Under the pieces are notes generated by a model. That model was not told the origin of the DNA. It did not search any database and saw nothing but the letters and a program-made list of their open reading frames with translations. DNA of 46,961 nt from JBEATZ01 sp041178545 (lineage in GTDB: Bacteria; Planctomycetota; UBA1135; UBA2386): assembly GCA_041178545.1 (NCBI GenBank), contig JBEGVB010000023.1:1-46961 (forward strand). The letters are read 5' to 3'. Positions 17,747 to 28,942 of this stretch are shown here, piece after piece; within the stretch, counting starts at the first letter, position 1; each line of letters begins with the position of its first letter. A program made the translations under genes and the position numbers.

Positions 17747-18361
17747 GTGTTCGCCTTGAAGCCCATCGCCGAAGCCGACGACCCGACGCTGATCGCCGCT
17801 GTCCTCGAGGGCAGCAGTGGCGCGTTCGCCACGCTGGTGGGCCGGTACCAGGACCGCATCTTCCGCCTGCTGGCGCGCTACGTGCGCGACCCGGTCGAGT
17901 GCGAGGACCTCGCGCAGGAGGTCTTCCTCAAGGTGTTCCGCAAGCTGCACACCTTCCAGCAGGACTCTGCGTTCTTCACCTGGCTGTACCGCATCGCCGT
18001 GAACACGGCTGCCGACCACCTTGCGCGCGGCAAGCGCCGCAAGCTGCAACTGGTGGAGGAGGACTCGGCCCTCGACGCAGGTCGTCCGGTCAGTGGCGGG
18101 GTGCCCGCCTCGCCCGAGCAGCCCCTGCTCGACGCAGAGCTGGCTGCCGTGACGCGGCGCATCCTCGACACGCTGCCCGAGAAGTTCCGCACCATCCTCA
18201 TCCTGCGCGAGTTCGAGGACCTCAGCTACACCGAGATGTCGAAGGTGCTGGGCTGCAACCTCGGCACCGTCGAGTCCCGCCTCTTCCGCGCCCGGCAGCG
18301 CTTCAAGGCCGCCCTCGAGCGGCTCCATCCCGAACTCGTACCCAACAGTCCCGCACCATGA
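17747..18361 (+). CDS. ECF RNA polymerase sigma factor (sigma-24/RpoE-like)
   Basis: 204 residues from a GTG at 17747. Sigma region 2 covers about residues 20-100, with VRDPVECEDLAQEVFLKVFRKL and FFTWLYRIAVNTAADHLARGKRR. A 35-residue acidic linker follows. Region 4 covers about 140-195, with LPEKFRTILILREFEDLSYTEMSKVLGCNLGTVESRLFRARQR, a helix-turn-helix. This is the RpoE-like layout. The next gene starts inside its stop codon (ATGA) and encodes an anti-sigma-like membrane protein, so activity is probably set by an envelope signal. An in-frame TTG at 17756 is an alternative start. I could not identify its own target promoter. Confidence 0.92.
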   Translation: MFALKPIAEADDPTLIAAVLEGSSGAFATLVGRYQDRIFRLLARYVRDPVECEDLAQEVFLKVFRKLHTFQQDSAFFTWLYRIAVNTAADHLARGKRRKLQLVEEDSALDAGRPVSGGVPASPEQPLLDAELAAVTRRILDTLPEKFRTILILREFEDLSYTEMSKVLGCNLGTVESRLFRARQRFKAALERLHPELVPNSPAP

Positions 18362-18831
18362 CCCGGCAACCCTCGCAACGCGAAGCACTCCTCCTGCAGC
18401 GCCTCATGGATGGTCAGCTCGACGCCGCCGGCCGGCGCGCCGCCGAGGAACAGGTGGCATCGGATCCGGCCCTCCGGGCCCGGCTGCACCAGGACCAGCA
18501 GGTGCGCAACTTCTTCGCCGCGGCCCGTGCAGAGCGCACGGCTGCCCCGGCGGGGTTTGCTGCCGAGGTGGCTGCAGCTGTCCAGCGGCAGGGACTGGTG
18601 CCCGGCATGGACCTGCGGGCCGAGCGGGAGATCGAACAGGTCTGTCGACGCCTGCTGGTGGCCGCTGCCGTCGTGGTGGCGGGTGCCGCGCTCTGGGCGA
18701 GCGGGCTGTTCGGCAAGGGCCCCGACAAGCACCTCGAGGCCGCTCCCGATGCCGTACTGCGCGCCATGCAGCAGCTCGATGCAGGGATCCCCGACCTCCA
18801 GCCGCCGGTGCGGGAGCCGCAGCATCGGTGA
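18358..18831 (+). CDS. Anti-sigma-factor-like single-pass membrane protein
   Basis: 157 residues. Residues 1-60 have the look of an anti-sigma domain (LLLQRLMDGQLDAAGRRAAEEQVASDPALRARL), but without the His-x3-Cys-x2-Cys zinc site of ZAS proteins. A hydrophobic segment at about 98-118 spans the membrane, leaving about 40 residues outside. Position directly after the ECF sigma gene with a 4-base ATGA overlap is the main support for an anti-sigma role. The next gene overlaps its stop as GTGA. Periplasmic proteolysis or binding by the Spy-like neighbour could control it; this is inference. Confidence 0.75.
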   Translation: MTRQPSQREALLLQRLMDGQLDAAGRRAAEEQVASDPALRARLHQDQQVRNFFAAARAERTAAPAGFAAEVAAAVQRQGLVPGMDLRAEREIEQVCRRLLVAAAVVVAGAALWASGLFGKGPDKHLEAAPDAVLRAMQQLDAGIPDLQPPVREPQHR

Positions 18832-19205
18832 GGCGCGCACGGTTCTGGATTCTAGGCACCACTCTTGGATGCTTTGCCGCCGGAATGACCCTCGGATTCG
18901 CGATCGGCGCCAGTGCCACGGAACCCTCGACTGCTGCATCCCCCGATGCCGACTACGTCGCGCGGTTCGCCGCCGACTTCCGGCTGACGGAAGCGCAGGA
19001 GGGACTGCTCCGCATGGTGCTCCAGCGGCGCCGTGACGAGGAACTCGAGGTGTTCCGGGGCGCGGACCAGACGCAGCTGCCTGCCACCGTGCAGGCCCAG
19101 CTGCAGGCGGCACGCGAACGCGAGGAGCAACGCATCCGCAGGTTGCTCGACGAGCGTCAGCGAACCGAGTACGACCGCCTCAGCAGCGGCACGAACAGTA
19201 GGTGA
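18828..19205 (+). CDS. Spy/CpxP-like periplasmic protein
   Basis: 125 residues from a GTG overlapping the previous stop (GTGA). Residues 1-30 form a signal anchor (RRARFWILGTTLGCFAAGMTLGFAIGASA). The remainder is helical and highly charged: DFRLTEAQEGLLRMVLQRRRDEELEVF and ERRIRRLLDERQRTEYDRL-like segments. The L-T-x-x-Q then long-helix pattern ending in a D-E-R-Q-R-x-x-Y/F motif is that of Spy/CpxP and heavy-metal-resistor (CnrX) proteins, which sense envelope damage or metals beside ECF sigma factors. This fits a sensor role for the preceding sigma/anti-sigma pair. Confidence 0.7.
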   Translation: MRRARFWILGTTLGCFAAGMTLGFAIGASATEPSTAASPDADYVARFAADFRLTEAQEGLLRMVLQRRRDEELEVFRGADQTQLPATVQAQLQAAREREEQRIRRLLDERQRTEYDRLSSGTNSR

Positions 19206-19208
19206 ACC

Positions 19209-21158
19209 ATGGGCAGGATGACCGGTATCGATCTTGGCGAGCATGCCATCAAGGTGGTGGAGCTCGACGGTTCCTATCGCAAGACGCGCTTGCTCCGGCA
19301 CGCGGTCGTGAAGCTCGAGGGCGGTGCCCGTGAGCCCTCGGCACATGCGGAGGCTGCGGCCCAGGCGGTGAAGGCCGCCTACGAGGATGGCGGTTTCCGC
19401 GGCGACAGCGTGATGTCGCACCCGTGCCGCGAAGCGGTGCTGCGCACCATCGACGTGCCCTTCAAGGGTGCCGACGCCATCCGCAAGGTCATCAAGGCCG
19501 AGGTCGAGGGCTCGATCCACAGCCACTCGGTCGACGACATGGTCGTCGACTTCCACGAGGTCGGCCCGTCCAACACGACCACCGGCGAGGGGACCAAGGT
19601 GCTCGTCGCCGCCGTCCCCAAGGCGGGCCTGCGCACCACGCTCGGGGCGATGGCAGCCGTGAAGCACGAGCCGCACCACGTCGAACTCGACGCCATGGCG
19701 CTCTACCGCGCTGCCGACTGGGCCGGCGTGCTCGAGGCGCCCGAGGCACCTGCGGAGGCCAAGTCCGACCTGCCCGCGGTCGCCGGCAGGAAGCACGTGG
19801 TCGCCCTGCTGGACATCGGCTCGCGCAGCACCCGCATCGTGATGGTGGAGGACGGGGCCCTCGTCGACATGCGCACGCTGCGCACCGGTGCCGACGCAGT
19901 GACCGACGAGATCTCCCGCAAGCTCGGCCTCACTGCCGGTCCTGCGCGCGAGGCAGTGGTCCAGTGTCTCGCGACGAGCAACGATGCAGACGTGGTGACC
20001 GGTGGCGAGGGCGATTCCGCCACGCGCACGCTGGTCGCCCACTCGGACGTGGAGCGTGCCGTCACGGGCTGGCTCCAGCGCCTCTCGCGCGAACTCGTGC
20101 GCACCCTCGCGGCCGCAGGCGACCGCGCCCGTGTCGACCGGCTCGTGGTGACCGGTGGTGCCTGCCGCTGGACCGGTGTCAGCGAGATGCTGCGCGAGGC
20201 CTTTGGCGTCGAGCCCGTCGAGCTCGACCTGGTGGGCCAGCTGCAGCACGACCTCTCGCCCGAGGAGGCGTCCAGCCTCAACGTCCAGCTCGCGACCGCA
20301 CTCGGGCTCGCGCTGGGCGGCATGGACGGGCCCGAAGGCTTCGACTTCCGCCGCGAGGACCTCGCGTACACGCGCGGCTTCGAGCGCCACAAGTTCGCGC
20401 TGGCCGTGTTCTGCATGTTCGCCCTCTTCACCGTCGTGGTGTACGGCGTCAAGCTCAACAACGACCTGCGCAACCTCGAGTACCAGCTCGGCCGCACCTA
20501 CACGGGCGCCAACGCGGACCCGCGCAAGCCCGTCTTCCACGGCCACCTGCACAGCGTGATGAACACCGGCTGGTTCGCCGACGAGCGCAACGTGGCGCCC
20601 AAGGACCACCGCGACCTGCTGGAGAAGCTGCTCGAGGCCGAGCCCCACAAGCGGCTCCAGATGGTGCGCGACCGACTCAAGAAGATCGTCGAGGAGTCGC
20701 AGAAGGCCTCTGGCATCTACGAGGACCTTGCCGTCGAGTCGGGCCTTGCGGTGCTCGTGCGCTTTGCCGAGCTGCTCAAGTCCAAGGAGACCGAGCTCGG
20801 CCGCCTGCTGGTGGTCGACTTCAAGCTCAACATGCCCGTGCGCAACCGCTCGCTGGAGTTCACCGTCGCCTTCCGCGGCAGTGACTTCCGTTCCAAGCAG
20901 TCCGTGCTCCGGGCCGCCATCGACGAGGAGTGCCGACGTCCCGACTCGCCGTTCGAGAAGTTCGACGAGCGCAGCTACCGCGAGCACCGCTTCAGCGACT
21001 CCGCGGAGTCCGGCATCGAGGGTGCCTACTTCGACATGAAGATCCTGGTCAAGGACACGTTCCCGCCGTTCGGCACGTCTGCGCCGCGCACGGCATCGGC
21101 CCCGCCCGTCGAGGGACGTCAGCCAGGGATGGTTGCAGCTGCCGGGGAGGTGCGCTGA
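19209..21158 (+). CDS. GspL/PilM-PilN-like secretion or pilus platform protein
   Basis: 649 residues. Residues 1-390 have an actin-like ATPase fold as in PilM and the cytoplasmic part of GspL: a phosphate loop GIDLGEHAIKVVEL at the start, SHPCREAVLRTIDVPFK, a second phosphate loop LLDIGSRSTRI and VVTGGACRWTGV. A single membrane segment lies at about 394-415, followed by a periplasmic part of about 230 residues with helical then ferredoxin-like strands. In type II secretion, GspL links the ATPase GspE to GspM; in type IV pili the same role is split into PilM and PilN. It starts at an ATG 3 bases after the previous stop with AGGTGA upstream. The next gene (GspM-like) overlaps its stop. Confidence 0.8.
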   Translation: MGRMTGIDLGEHAIKVVELDGSYRKTRLLRHAVVKLEGGAREPSAHAEAAAQAVKAAYEDGGFRGDSVMSHPCREAVLRTIDVPFKGADAIRKVIKAEVEGSIHSHSVDDMVVDFHEVGPSNTTTGEGTKVLVAAVPKAGLRTTLGAMAAVKHEPHHVELDAMALYRAADWAGVLEAPEAPAEAKSDLPAVAGRKHVVALLDIGSRSTRIVMVEDGALVDMRTLRTGADAVTDEISRKLGLTAGPAREAVVQCLATSNDADVVTGGEGDSATRTLVAHSDVERAVTGWLQRLSRELVRTLAAAGDRARVDRLVVTGGACRWTGVSEMLREAFGVEPVELDLVGQLQHDLSPEEASSLNVQLATALGLALGGMDGPEGFDFRREDLAYTRGFERHKFALAVFCMFALFTVVVYGVKLNNDLRNLEYQLGRTYTGANADPRKPVFHGHLHSVMNTGWFADERNVAPKDHRDLLEKLLEAEPHKRLQMVRDRLKKIVEESQKASGIYEDLAVESGLAVLVRFAELLKSKETELGRLLVVDFKLNMPVRNRSLEFTVAFRGSDFRSKQSVLRAAIDEECRRPDSPFEKFDERSYREHRFSDSAESGIEGAYFDMKILVKDTFPPFGTSAPRTASAPPVEGRQPGMVAAAGEVR

Positions 21159-21796
21159 TGAGCCTGTTCCGCAACATGGATGCCTACAAGGCGGTCGTCG
21201 TCGCATCGCTGGTGCTCACCCCTGCTGCAGGCTGGTGGGCATGGTCGCTCAACCAAGACATCGCGCTCGCCCAGAAGGCGGTCGCGGAGGCCACCAAGCG
21301 CGGTGGCCTGCTCGAGCAGATCGGCAGCCTGATGAAGCAGCGCGAGACCATCCGCTCCAACACGCAGATGCAGGACGCGGTGAAGGACCACGTCCTCTAC
21401 TTCGAGAAGCAGGTCTACCAGGCTGCCCGCTCCGGCATCTCGCGCGACGACTTCACCATCGGTGCTGCATCCGAGCAGGGCGGCCGCCAGGGCAAGCAGG
21501 AGTTCAACGACAAGGAGGTCCGCATCGACTTCGGCCGCCAGGGCCAGGGCCGTCAGGACTTCCTGCTCACGCAGGACTTCCTCTACGCAGTGCTCTACAA
21601 CTGCGAGTCCGGCTTCAGCGCAGACAACCCCAACCCGCAGTCGATCTGGAAGCTCCGCTCCTTGACGGTGATCAACGCAACCGACGAGCGGCTCATCCAG
21701 AACCACAAGACGCCGCCTGCGGAGCTCGAGGACAAGTGGAAGGTGCGCGAGATGAAGTTCGTGCGCCGCGAACCCAAGGCCGACACGCGCGGGTAG
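21158..21796 (+). CDS. GspM/PilO-like membrane protein
   Basis: 212 residues. It has a short cytoplasmic N-terminus, one membrane segment at about 9-30 (YKAVVVASLVLTPAAGWWAWSL), a helical stretch, and a periplasmic C-terminal part with alternating strands. This matches the GspM/PilO layout: the partner of GspL/PilN in the inner-membrane platform. The ATG shares one base with the stop of the GspL-like gene (TGATG), and GGGGAGG sits just upstream, so the two are translationally coupled. Sequence identity to the family is weak to my eye; the assignment relies on topology and neighbour. Confidence 0.65.
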   Translation: MSLFRNMDAYKAVVVASLVLTPAAGWWAWSLNQDIALAQKAVAEATKRGGLLEQIGSLMKQRETIRSNTQMQDAVKDHVLYFEKQVYQAARSGISRDDFTIGAASEQGGRQGKQEFNDKEVRIDFGRQGQGRQDFLLTQDFLYAVLYNCESGFSADNPNPQSIWKLRSLTVINATDERLIQNHKTPPAELEDKWKVREMKFVRREPKADTRG

Positions 21797-21800
21797 CCCT

Positions 21801-22262
21801 GTGGCCCGCGCATCGTGGACTGTCTGTCTCGCCGTGCTGGGCTGCTCGTGCAGCTCAGTGGTGAAGTACACCGACGAGATGACGGATCCGGCGAGCGGCA
21901 GGAGCTTCGTGACCGTGGCGCCAGCCAACTTCTTCGGCCTGTGCGGGTTCATCGCAGGCATCCCGTTCGACGTGGTCGCGCTGCCGGTGAGTTACCCCAT
22001 CCTGCAGACCACGCCGCCCGAGGACCGCGACCCGCTCTCGACCCTGCTGTTCCCGTCGTTCGTGCTGTGGCGTTGTGGCGTGTTGTTGGCTGCCCCGATC
22101 GACGGGCTGGAGTACGTGGCCTACCGGTCGTGGCGCGGTGGCCGTGACATCAGCCCCGAGGAACGTGAGCTGATCGAGCTGGAGCTCGACGCGCAGGAGC
22201 TGCCCGACTACCCGGTCGAGGTCCTCTACCCGAAGCCGTCGGCGACGGGTGGCATGCCGTGA
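21801..22262 (+). CDS. Small lipoprotein, unknown (YceK-like pattern)
   Basis: 153 residues from a GTG 4 bases after the previous stop. The N-terminus WTVCLAVLGCSCSS is a lipoprotein signal with Cys at the lipobox. The middle contains CGFIAGIPFDVVALPVSYP and two hydrophobic segments (about 45-65 and 83-105). The P-x-D-x-x-x-L-P pattern recalls YceK/YidQ-type lipoproteins, but this is weak. The tail is acidic (SPEERELIELELDAQELPDYP). It belongs to the sigma-led operon, which suggests an envelope function. The next gene overlaps its stop as GTGA. Confidence 0.6.
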   Translation: MARASWTVCLAVLGCSCSSVVKYTDEMTDPASGRSFVTVAPANFFGLCGFIAGIPFDVVALPVSYPILQTTPPEDRDPLSTLLFPSFVLWRCGVLLAAPIDGLEYVAYRSWRGGRDISPEERELIELELDAQELPDYPVEVLYPKPSATGGMP

Positions 22263-23263
22263 GCACGGGGCAGGTCCGTGGCGACAAGCTCGTGGAGCTG
22301 GTCATCGCCGGCAAGGAACTCCCGCTTGCCTTGCTGCTCGAGACGCTTGCTCCCGTGAAGGAGCTGCGGCGGCTCGCCAAGGAGTTCGGCCTCACGCCGA
22401 AGGGTGGGTTCCGCATCGACAAGGCTCCCGCCCACGTGCTCGCGCCGATGCTTGCGGGGCTGAAGGACGCCAAGCAGCTCGATGCCGTGGTGCGTGCGCT
22501 CGCGCCCCTCGTGGCAGAGGCGCCCACCAAGGGTGCCAACCGCAAGGAGGATGCTGCAGGACCAGACCCGGCTGTTGCTGCGCTGGAGCGACAGCTGGCA
22601 GAACTCGGCAAGGAACTGCAGAAGTCCCGCGATGCCGCCGAGCGCCAGCGCGAGCGCGAGGCGAGGTTGAGGAACAGCCTCGACCAAGCTGAGGCCGAGG
22701 CTGCCCGCCTGCGTGGGCTCGCCACCAAGCCTGCCCCTGTGCCCCAGACGGCCAGCAGGGTGTCGAAGGACGAGCTCTCGGCGAGGATCCGTGAGCTGGA
22801 GCAGGAGGTCGAGGCGCGCGATGCTGCAAACGATGCATTGCGCAAGCAGGCAGCCTCGGACCGGCGGCGCCTGCGAGAGCTGGAGATCGCGAAGGCCGAG
22901 CTGGAGGAGTTGCTGCCGAAGGGCCGGCGCAGGGCCAAGCCTGCTCCCGAGCCCGCGGCGCCGGTGCAGGAGAAACGCATCCGGCTGCCCTGGTTCCGTC
23001 CGTCGTTCTACAAGTCACTTGCGAACATGGACCAGCGGTCCGTCGCGCAGGCCTTCGAGGCGGTCTGGACCTTCTGCACGTACGGCCCGAGCTACCCTGC
23101 GCTGCAGGTGAAGCAGATGGGTGGGCAGGAGACGTGGAGCATGCGTGCTGCACTCGCCCTCCGCGTCTACTTCGTCCTGCGCGAGGACGGCGACATCGAC
23201 GTGGTCGAGGTGGCCAACCGGGAGGACCAGCCGACCATGCTCCGCAGGCTCAAGGACCGGTGA
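22259..23263 (+). CDS. Coiled-coil protein with RelE-like C-terminal domain
   Basis: 334 residues from a GTG overlapping the previous stop. Residues 1-95 are helical (KELRRLAKEFGLTPKGGFRI). Residues about 105-225 are a long charged coiled coil with heptads and a break near 155-170. A basic linker (KGRRRAKPAPEP) leads to residues about 243-334, which resemble the RelE/ParE toxin fold: FYKSLANMDQRSVAQAFEAV, then WSMRAALALRVYFVLREDGDIDVVEVANRED, i.e. an N-terminal helix pair followed by strands with an Arg-rich core and a terminal R-E-D. I see no antitoxin gene. The domain call is from pattern, not search. It overlaps aat by 4 bases (GTGA). Confidence 0.6.
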   Translation: MSTGQVRGDKLVELVIAGKELPLALLLETLAPVKELRRLAKEFGLTPKGGFRIDKAPAHVLAPMLAGLKDAKQLDAVVRALAPLVAEAPTKGANRKEDAAGPDPAVAALERQLAELGKELQKSRDAAERQREREARLRNSLDQAEAEAARLRGLATKPAPVPQTASRVSKDELSARIRELEQEVEARDAANDALRKQAASDRRRLRELEIAKAELEELLPKGRRRAKPAPEPAAPVQEKRIRLPWFRPSFYKSLANMDQRSVAQAFEAVWTFCTYGPSYPALQVKQMGGQETWSMRAALALRVYFVLREDGDIDVVEVANREDQPTMLRRLKDR

Positions 23264-23970
23264 CCGTGCGGCCGCGCCGACGCCAACCGGTGCTGCTCGA
23301 GGACGACCCGCCGTACCGGTTCCCGGACCCGGCGTCCTTCGATGCCGGGGGCCTGCTTGCATTCGGTGGCGACCTGCGTGCTGGCCGACTGCTTGCCGCC
23401 TATTCCGCAGGGATCTTCCCGTGGTTCAACGAGGAAACCGTGCCGCTGTGGTGGAGCCCCGACCCGCGTGCCATCCTCGATCCCGAGAACCTCCACGTGA
23501 GCCGCAGTCTTGCCCGCACCATCCGCCGCGGGGGCTTCACGCTCACCTGGGACCGGGCATTCGCCGACGTCATGCGCGGTTGTGGCGACCGTCCGGACAC
23601 GGGCACGTGGATCACCACGGAGATGTTCGACGCGTACTGCGAGCTGCACCGCCTCGGCCATGCCCACAGCCTCGAGGTCTGGGTGGACGGCTCGCTCGTG
23701 GCGGGCACCTACGGCGTCCAGGTGGGAGGGCTGTTTGCCGCGGAGTCGATGTTCCACCGCGTGACCGACATGTCGAAGGTGGCGCTGGTCGCGCTCGTGC
23801 GCACGTTGTTCCGCGCCGGCACCGAACTCCTCGACGTGCAGTTCCTCACCGAGCACCTCGAGACCATGGGGGTGTACGTCATCCCGCGTGCGGAGTACCT
23901 GCAGCGGTTGGGGACGGTACGCGCCAAGCAGGTGAGTCTCGCAGGGCTGGTGCCGACGCTGGATGGGTAG
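23260..23970 (+). CDS. aat: Leucyl/phenylalanyl-tRNA-protein transferase
   Basis: 236 residues, the normal family size. Signature motifs are YSAGIFPWF, VPLWWSPDPRAIL, SRSLARTIRRG and GVQVGGLFAAESMFHRVTDMSKVAL, all specific to Aat. The enzyme moves Leu or Phe from aminoacyl-tRNA to proteins with N-terminal Arg or Lys, marking them for ClpAP in the N-end rule. The start is GTG at 23260 overlapping the stop of the coiled-coil gene (GTGA); a second GTG at 23266 is possible. It is convergent with the transaldolase gene. Confidence 0.93.
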   Translation: MTVRPRRRQPVLLEDDPPYRFPDPASFDAGGLLAFGGDLRAGRLLAAYSAGIFPWFNEETVPLWWSPDPRAILDPENLHVSRSLARTIRRGGFTLTWDRAFADVMRGCGDRPDTGTWITTEMFDAYCELHRLGHAHSLEVWVDGSLVAGTYGVQVGGLFAAESMFHRVTDMSKVALVALVRTLFRAGTELLDVQFLTEHLETMGVYVIPRAEYLQRLGTVRAKQVSLAGLVPTLDG

Positions 23971-24039
23971 CCGAAACGGCGCCCGCACGGGGTCGCCGGG
24001 TTCCACCCGACTCGAAGGGCGCTCCGGTCCGCTCCCCGC

Positions 24040-25320
24040 TCAGACCAGCCCGCGGATGCGTTCGTCGAGTGCCGCCTGGTCCTGCGCAAAGCTGGCAAGC
24101 GCCGCAGCGGTCAGGATGCCGTCCCAGCTCGCGGTTCCTGCGCGGACGCGGTCCTTCCAGCTGGCGTGGACGGGGATCTTGCCCTCCTTGGCGACCTTCG
24201 CCTGCTCCGCGGGATCGAGGCGCGGGAAGAGGTCGCCGACGCCGTGCTCGGCAAGGAAGGCCACGAGGGTCTCGGGCGTGAGGCGGTCGGCATCGAGGGC
24301 GGCCAGCTTGCACATGGCCTTCTCGAAGGTGTCGTCGACGGTCCAGAACACGCCAAGCTTGTCGGCCACAGCATCGACGCCCGTGGCGAAGGTCACGGCC
24401 GGGTCGTCTGCCGTCCGGTCCCGCACGGTCTCGGGCGCGGGGTTCTTCTGGACGAACTCCTTGGCCGCAGCGGTCGGGATGGTGAAGACGTCGAGGCCCA
24501 CGAGGTCGAGGCACTGCTGGCCGCTGCGCATGGAGGCGCCGATCTGGCGGACGTCGATCCCGGGCGACTTGCGTAGCCGACGCAGCACGCGCTGGCTGGC
24601 GAGAGTGGCCTTCTCGCCCGCGTTGACGCCGTCGCTGAGCTTGTTGTCGGCGAGGAACGCGTTGATGCGGCCCATGAAGACGTTGACCCAGGTCGGTCGG
24701 GCCAACAGGGCGACCAGGTAGTTCTGGCGCGCGGAGAAGCCGAGGGTGAAGTTGAGCCGGATGCCGTCCTTGTGCAGGCGGCGTGCGGCAAGGATGCCGG
24801 CAGGCGTCAGGGGGACCTTGACGATGAAGCGGTCGGGGCAGATCGCGTGGAAGCGCTTGCCGTACTGGTAGCTGGCCTCGACATCGTTGGCGAGGTCCGT
24901 GTGCAGCTCGACGCTCACGTCGGCATCGAAGGTGCGCACGAGCTTGAGGCCGTGCACCGCGTTGAGGAGGAAGGCGATCTCGAGGACGACCTGCTGGTCG
25001 GTGAGGCCGCTGCCCACGCTGCGCAGCAGGGCCGCCGCATCCGGGACGAGGTCGTCGTAGAGGCCCTTCTGCACCTCCTTGTTGAGGAGGGTGTTGTTGG
25101 TGGTGAGCGCGAGGAACTCGCGCGTCCACAGGGCCCTTGCCGCGTCCACGTCACCGGTGTCGAGCCACAGCGAGGTGCCGGCCCTTGCCACGGCCTGCCA
25201 CAGGGAGGAGCTCGGCAGGGCCGCGCGCACCGCAGCGGTGGGGGCACTGTGGCCGGCTGCACAGAACCTGGCGACCTCGGCGGCGAGCTTGGAATCGTGG
25301 CGGGGAGCGGTACTCGTCAT
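24040..25320 (-). CDS. tal: Transaldolase family protein
   Basis: 426 residues. The N-terminal barrel strands carry TSLWLDTGDVDAARALW and ALTTNNTLLNKEV. The active-site strand DRFIVKVPLTPAG places the Schiff-base Lys at K168. GIRLNFTLGFSARQNY is the conserved fifth-strand motif. These are transaldolase signatures (sedoheptulose 7-phosphate + glyceraldehyde 3-phosphate to erythrose 4-phosphate + fructose 6-phosphate). The protein is about 100 residues longer than E. coli TalB, with a C-terminal extension (about 300-426) of helices and a WKDRVR motif, closer to the longer Tal group. It follows carB by 52 bases on the same strand and may be co-transcribed. Confidence 0.88.
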   Translation of the reverse strand: MTSTAPRHDSKLAAEVARFCAAGHSAPTAAVRAALPSSSLWQAVARAGTSLWLDTGDVDAARALWTREFLALTTNNTLLNKEVQKGLYDDLVPDAAALLRSVGSGLTDQQVVLEIAFLLNAVHGLKLVRTFDADVSVELHTDLANDVEASYQYGKRFHAICPDRFIVKVPLTPAGILAARRLHKDGIRLNFTLGFSARQNYLVALLARPTWVNVFMGRINAFLADNKLSDGVNAGEKATLASQRVLRRLRKSPGIDVRQIGASMRSGQQCLDLVGLDVFTIPTAAAKEFVQKNPAPETVRDRTADDPAVTFATGVDAVADKLGVFWTVDDTFEKAMCKLAALDADRLTPETLVAFLAEHGVGDLFPRLDPAEQAKVAKEGKIPVHASWKDRVRAGTASWDGILTAAALASFAQDQAALDERIRGLV

Positions 25321-25372
25321 GGCGCGGCTTCCACTGGCGGCTCACGCCGCGGCACCCACCGCGCCAGTCCGC

Positions 25373-28627
<3,255 letters not shown>

Positions 28628-28635
28628 CGGGGCGA

Positions 28636-28641
28636 GGACTA
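28636..28641 (-). promoter_or_regulatory. -10-like element of carB
   Basis: TAGTCC within CTGTAGTCCTCGCCCCG, 8 bases before the carB ATG; TGTAGT, 10 bases before, is an alternative reading. It is a weaker match to the TAnnnT motif, but the downstream CTCGCCCC context is the same as at ychF. Confidence 0.35.
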
Positions 28642-28884
28642 CAGCCCAAGCACAGGCAGTGCGCGAGAGGAATTTGGGGCGGCGGCCGGGCCGTGTCCGC
28701 GCGCTTTCAGGCGCGGTCCCTCGCGCTGCACAGCCGCCGGCGAGCCCATGTGTCGCGGTGGCGCGCAACCGCGGCGCGACAGTTTTCCACATGCGTCCGG
28801 CGGCAGCGCCACCTTCATGCTCAAGTCTTGAAGCAGGGCCGTCTTGCGGGCGAGAGTGGTCCGAGCCCGGGTGTGGAAAGCGCC

Positions 28885-28919
28885 GGGGCGCGCACGCAGT
28901 CCGCCCGCGCGCGCGCCCC
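28885..28919 (-). terminator. GC-rich hairpin after the phytase-like gene
   Basis: GGGGCGCGC and GCGCGCCCC are perfect 9-base inverted arms around a 17-base loop, about 24 bases past the stop codon at 28943 on the minus strand. There is no U-tract, so it is a candidate terminator or mRNA-stabilising structure. Confidence 0.3.
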
Positions 28920-28942
28920 GACTCGATCCTGCCGACGCGTGC

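Larger units (their letters stand above)
28628..28942. other. Intergenic region between carB and a secreted-protein gene
   Basis: 315 bases with no credible gene. It holds the carB promoter at its left end and, near the right end, a GC-rich inverted repeat after the stop of the minus-strand gene at 28943. The rest shows no repeat, tRNA or ORF with coding character that I can support. Confidence 0.4.

Noticed and set aside
18852..21206. 784-residue minus-strand frame opposite the GspL-like gene
   Set aside because: No domain, and it runs against a tightly spaced plus-strand operon.
22259..23263. Toxin-antitoxin system
   Set aside because: Only a RelE-like domain fused to a coiled coil is present; there is no separate antitoxin, and the gene sits in a housekeeping-like operon.
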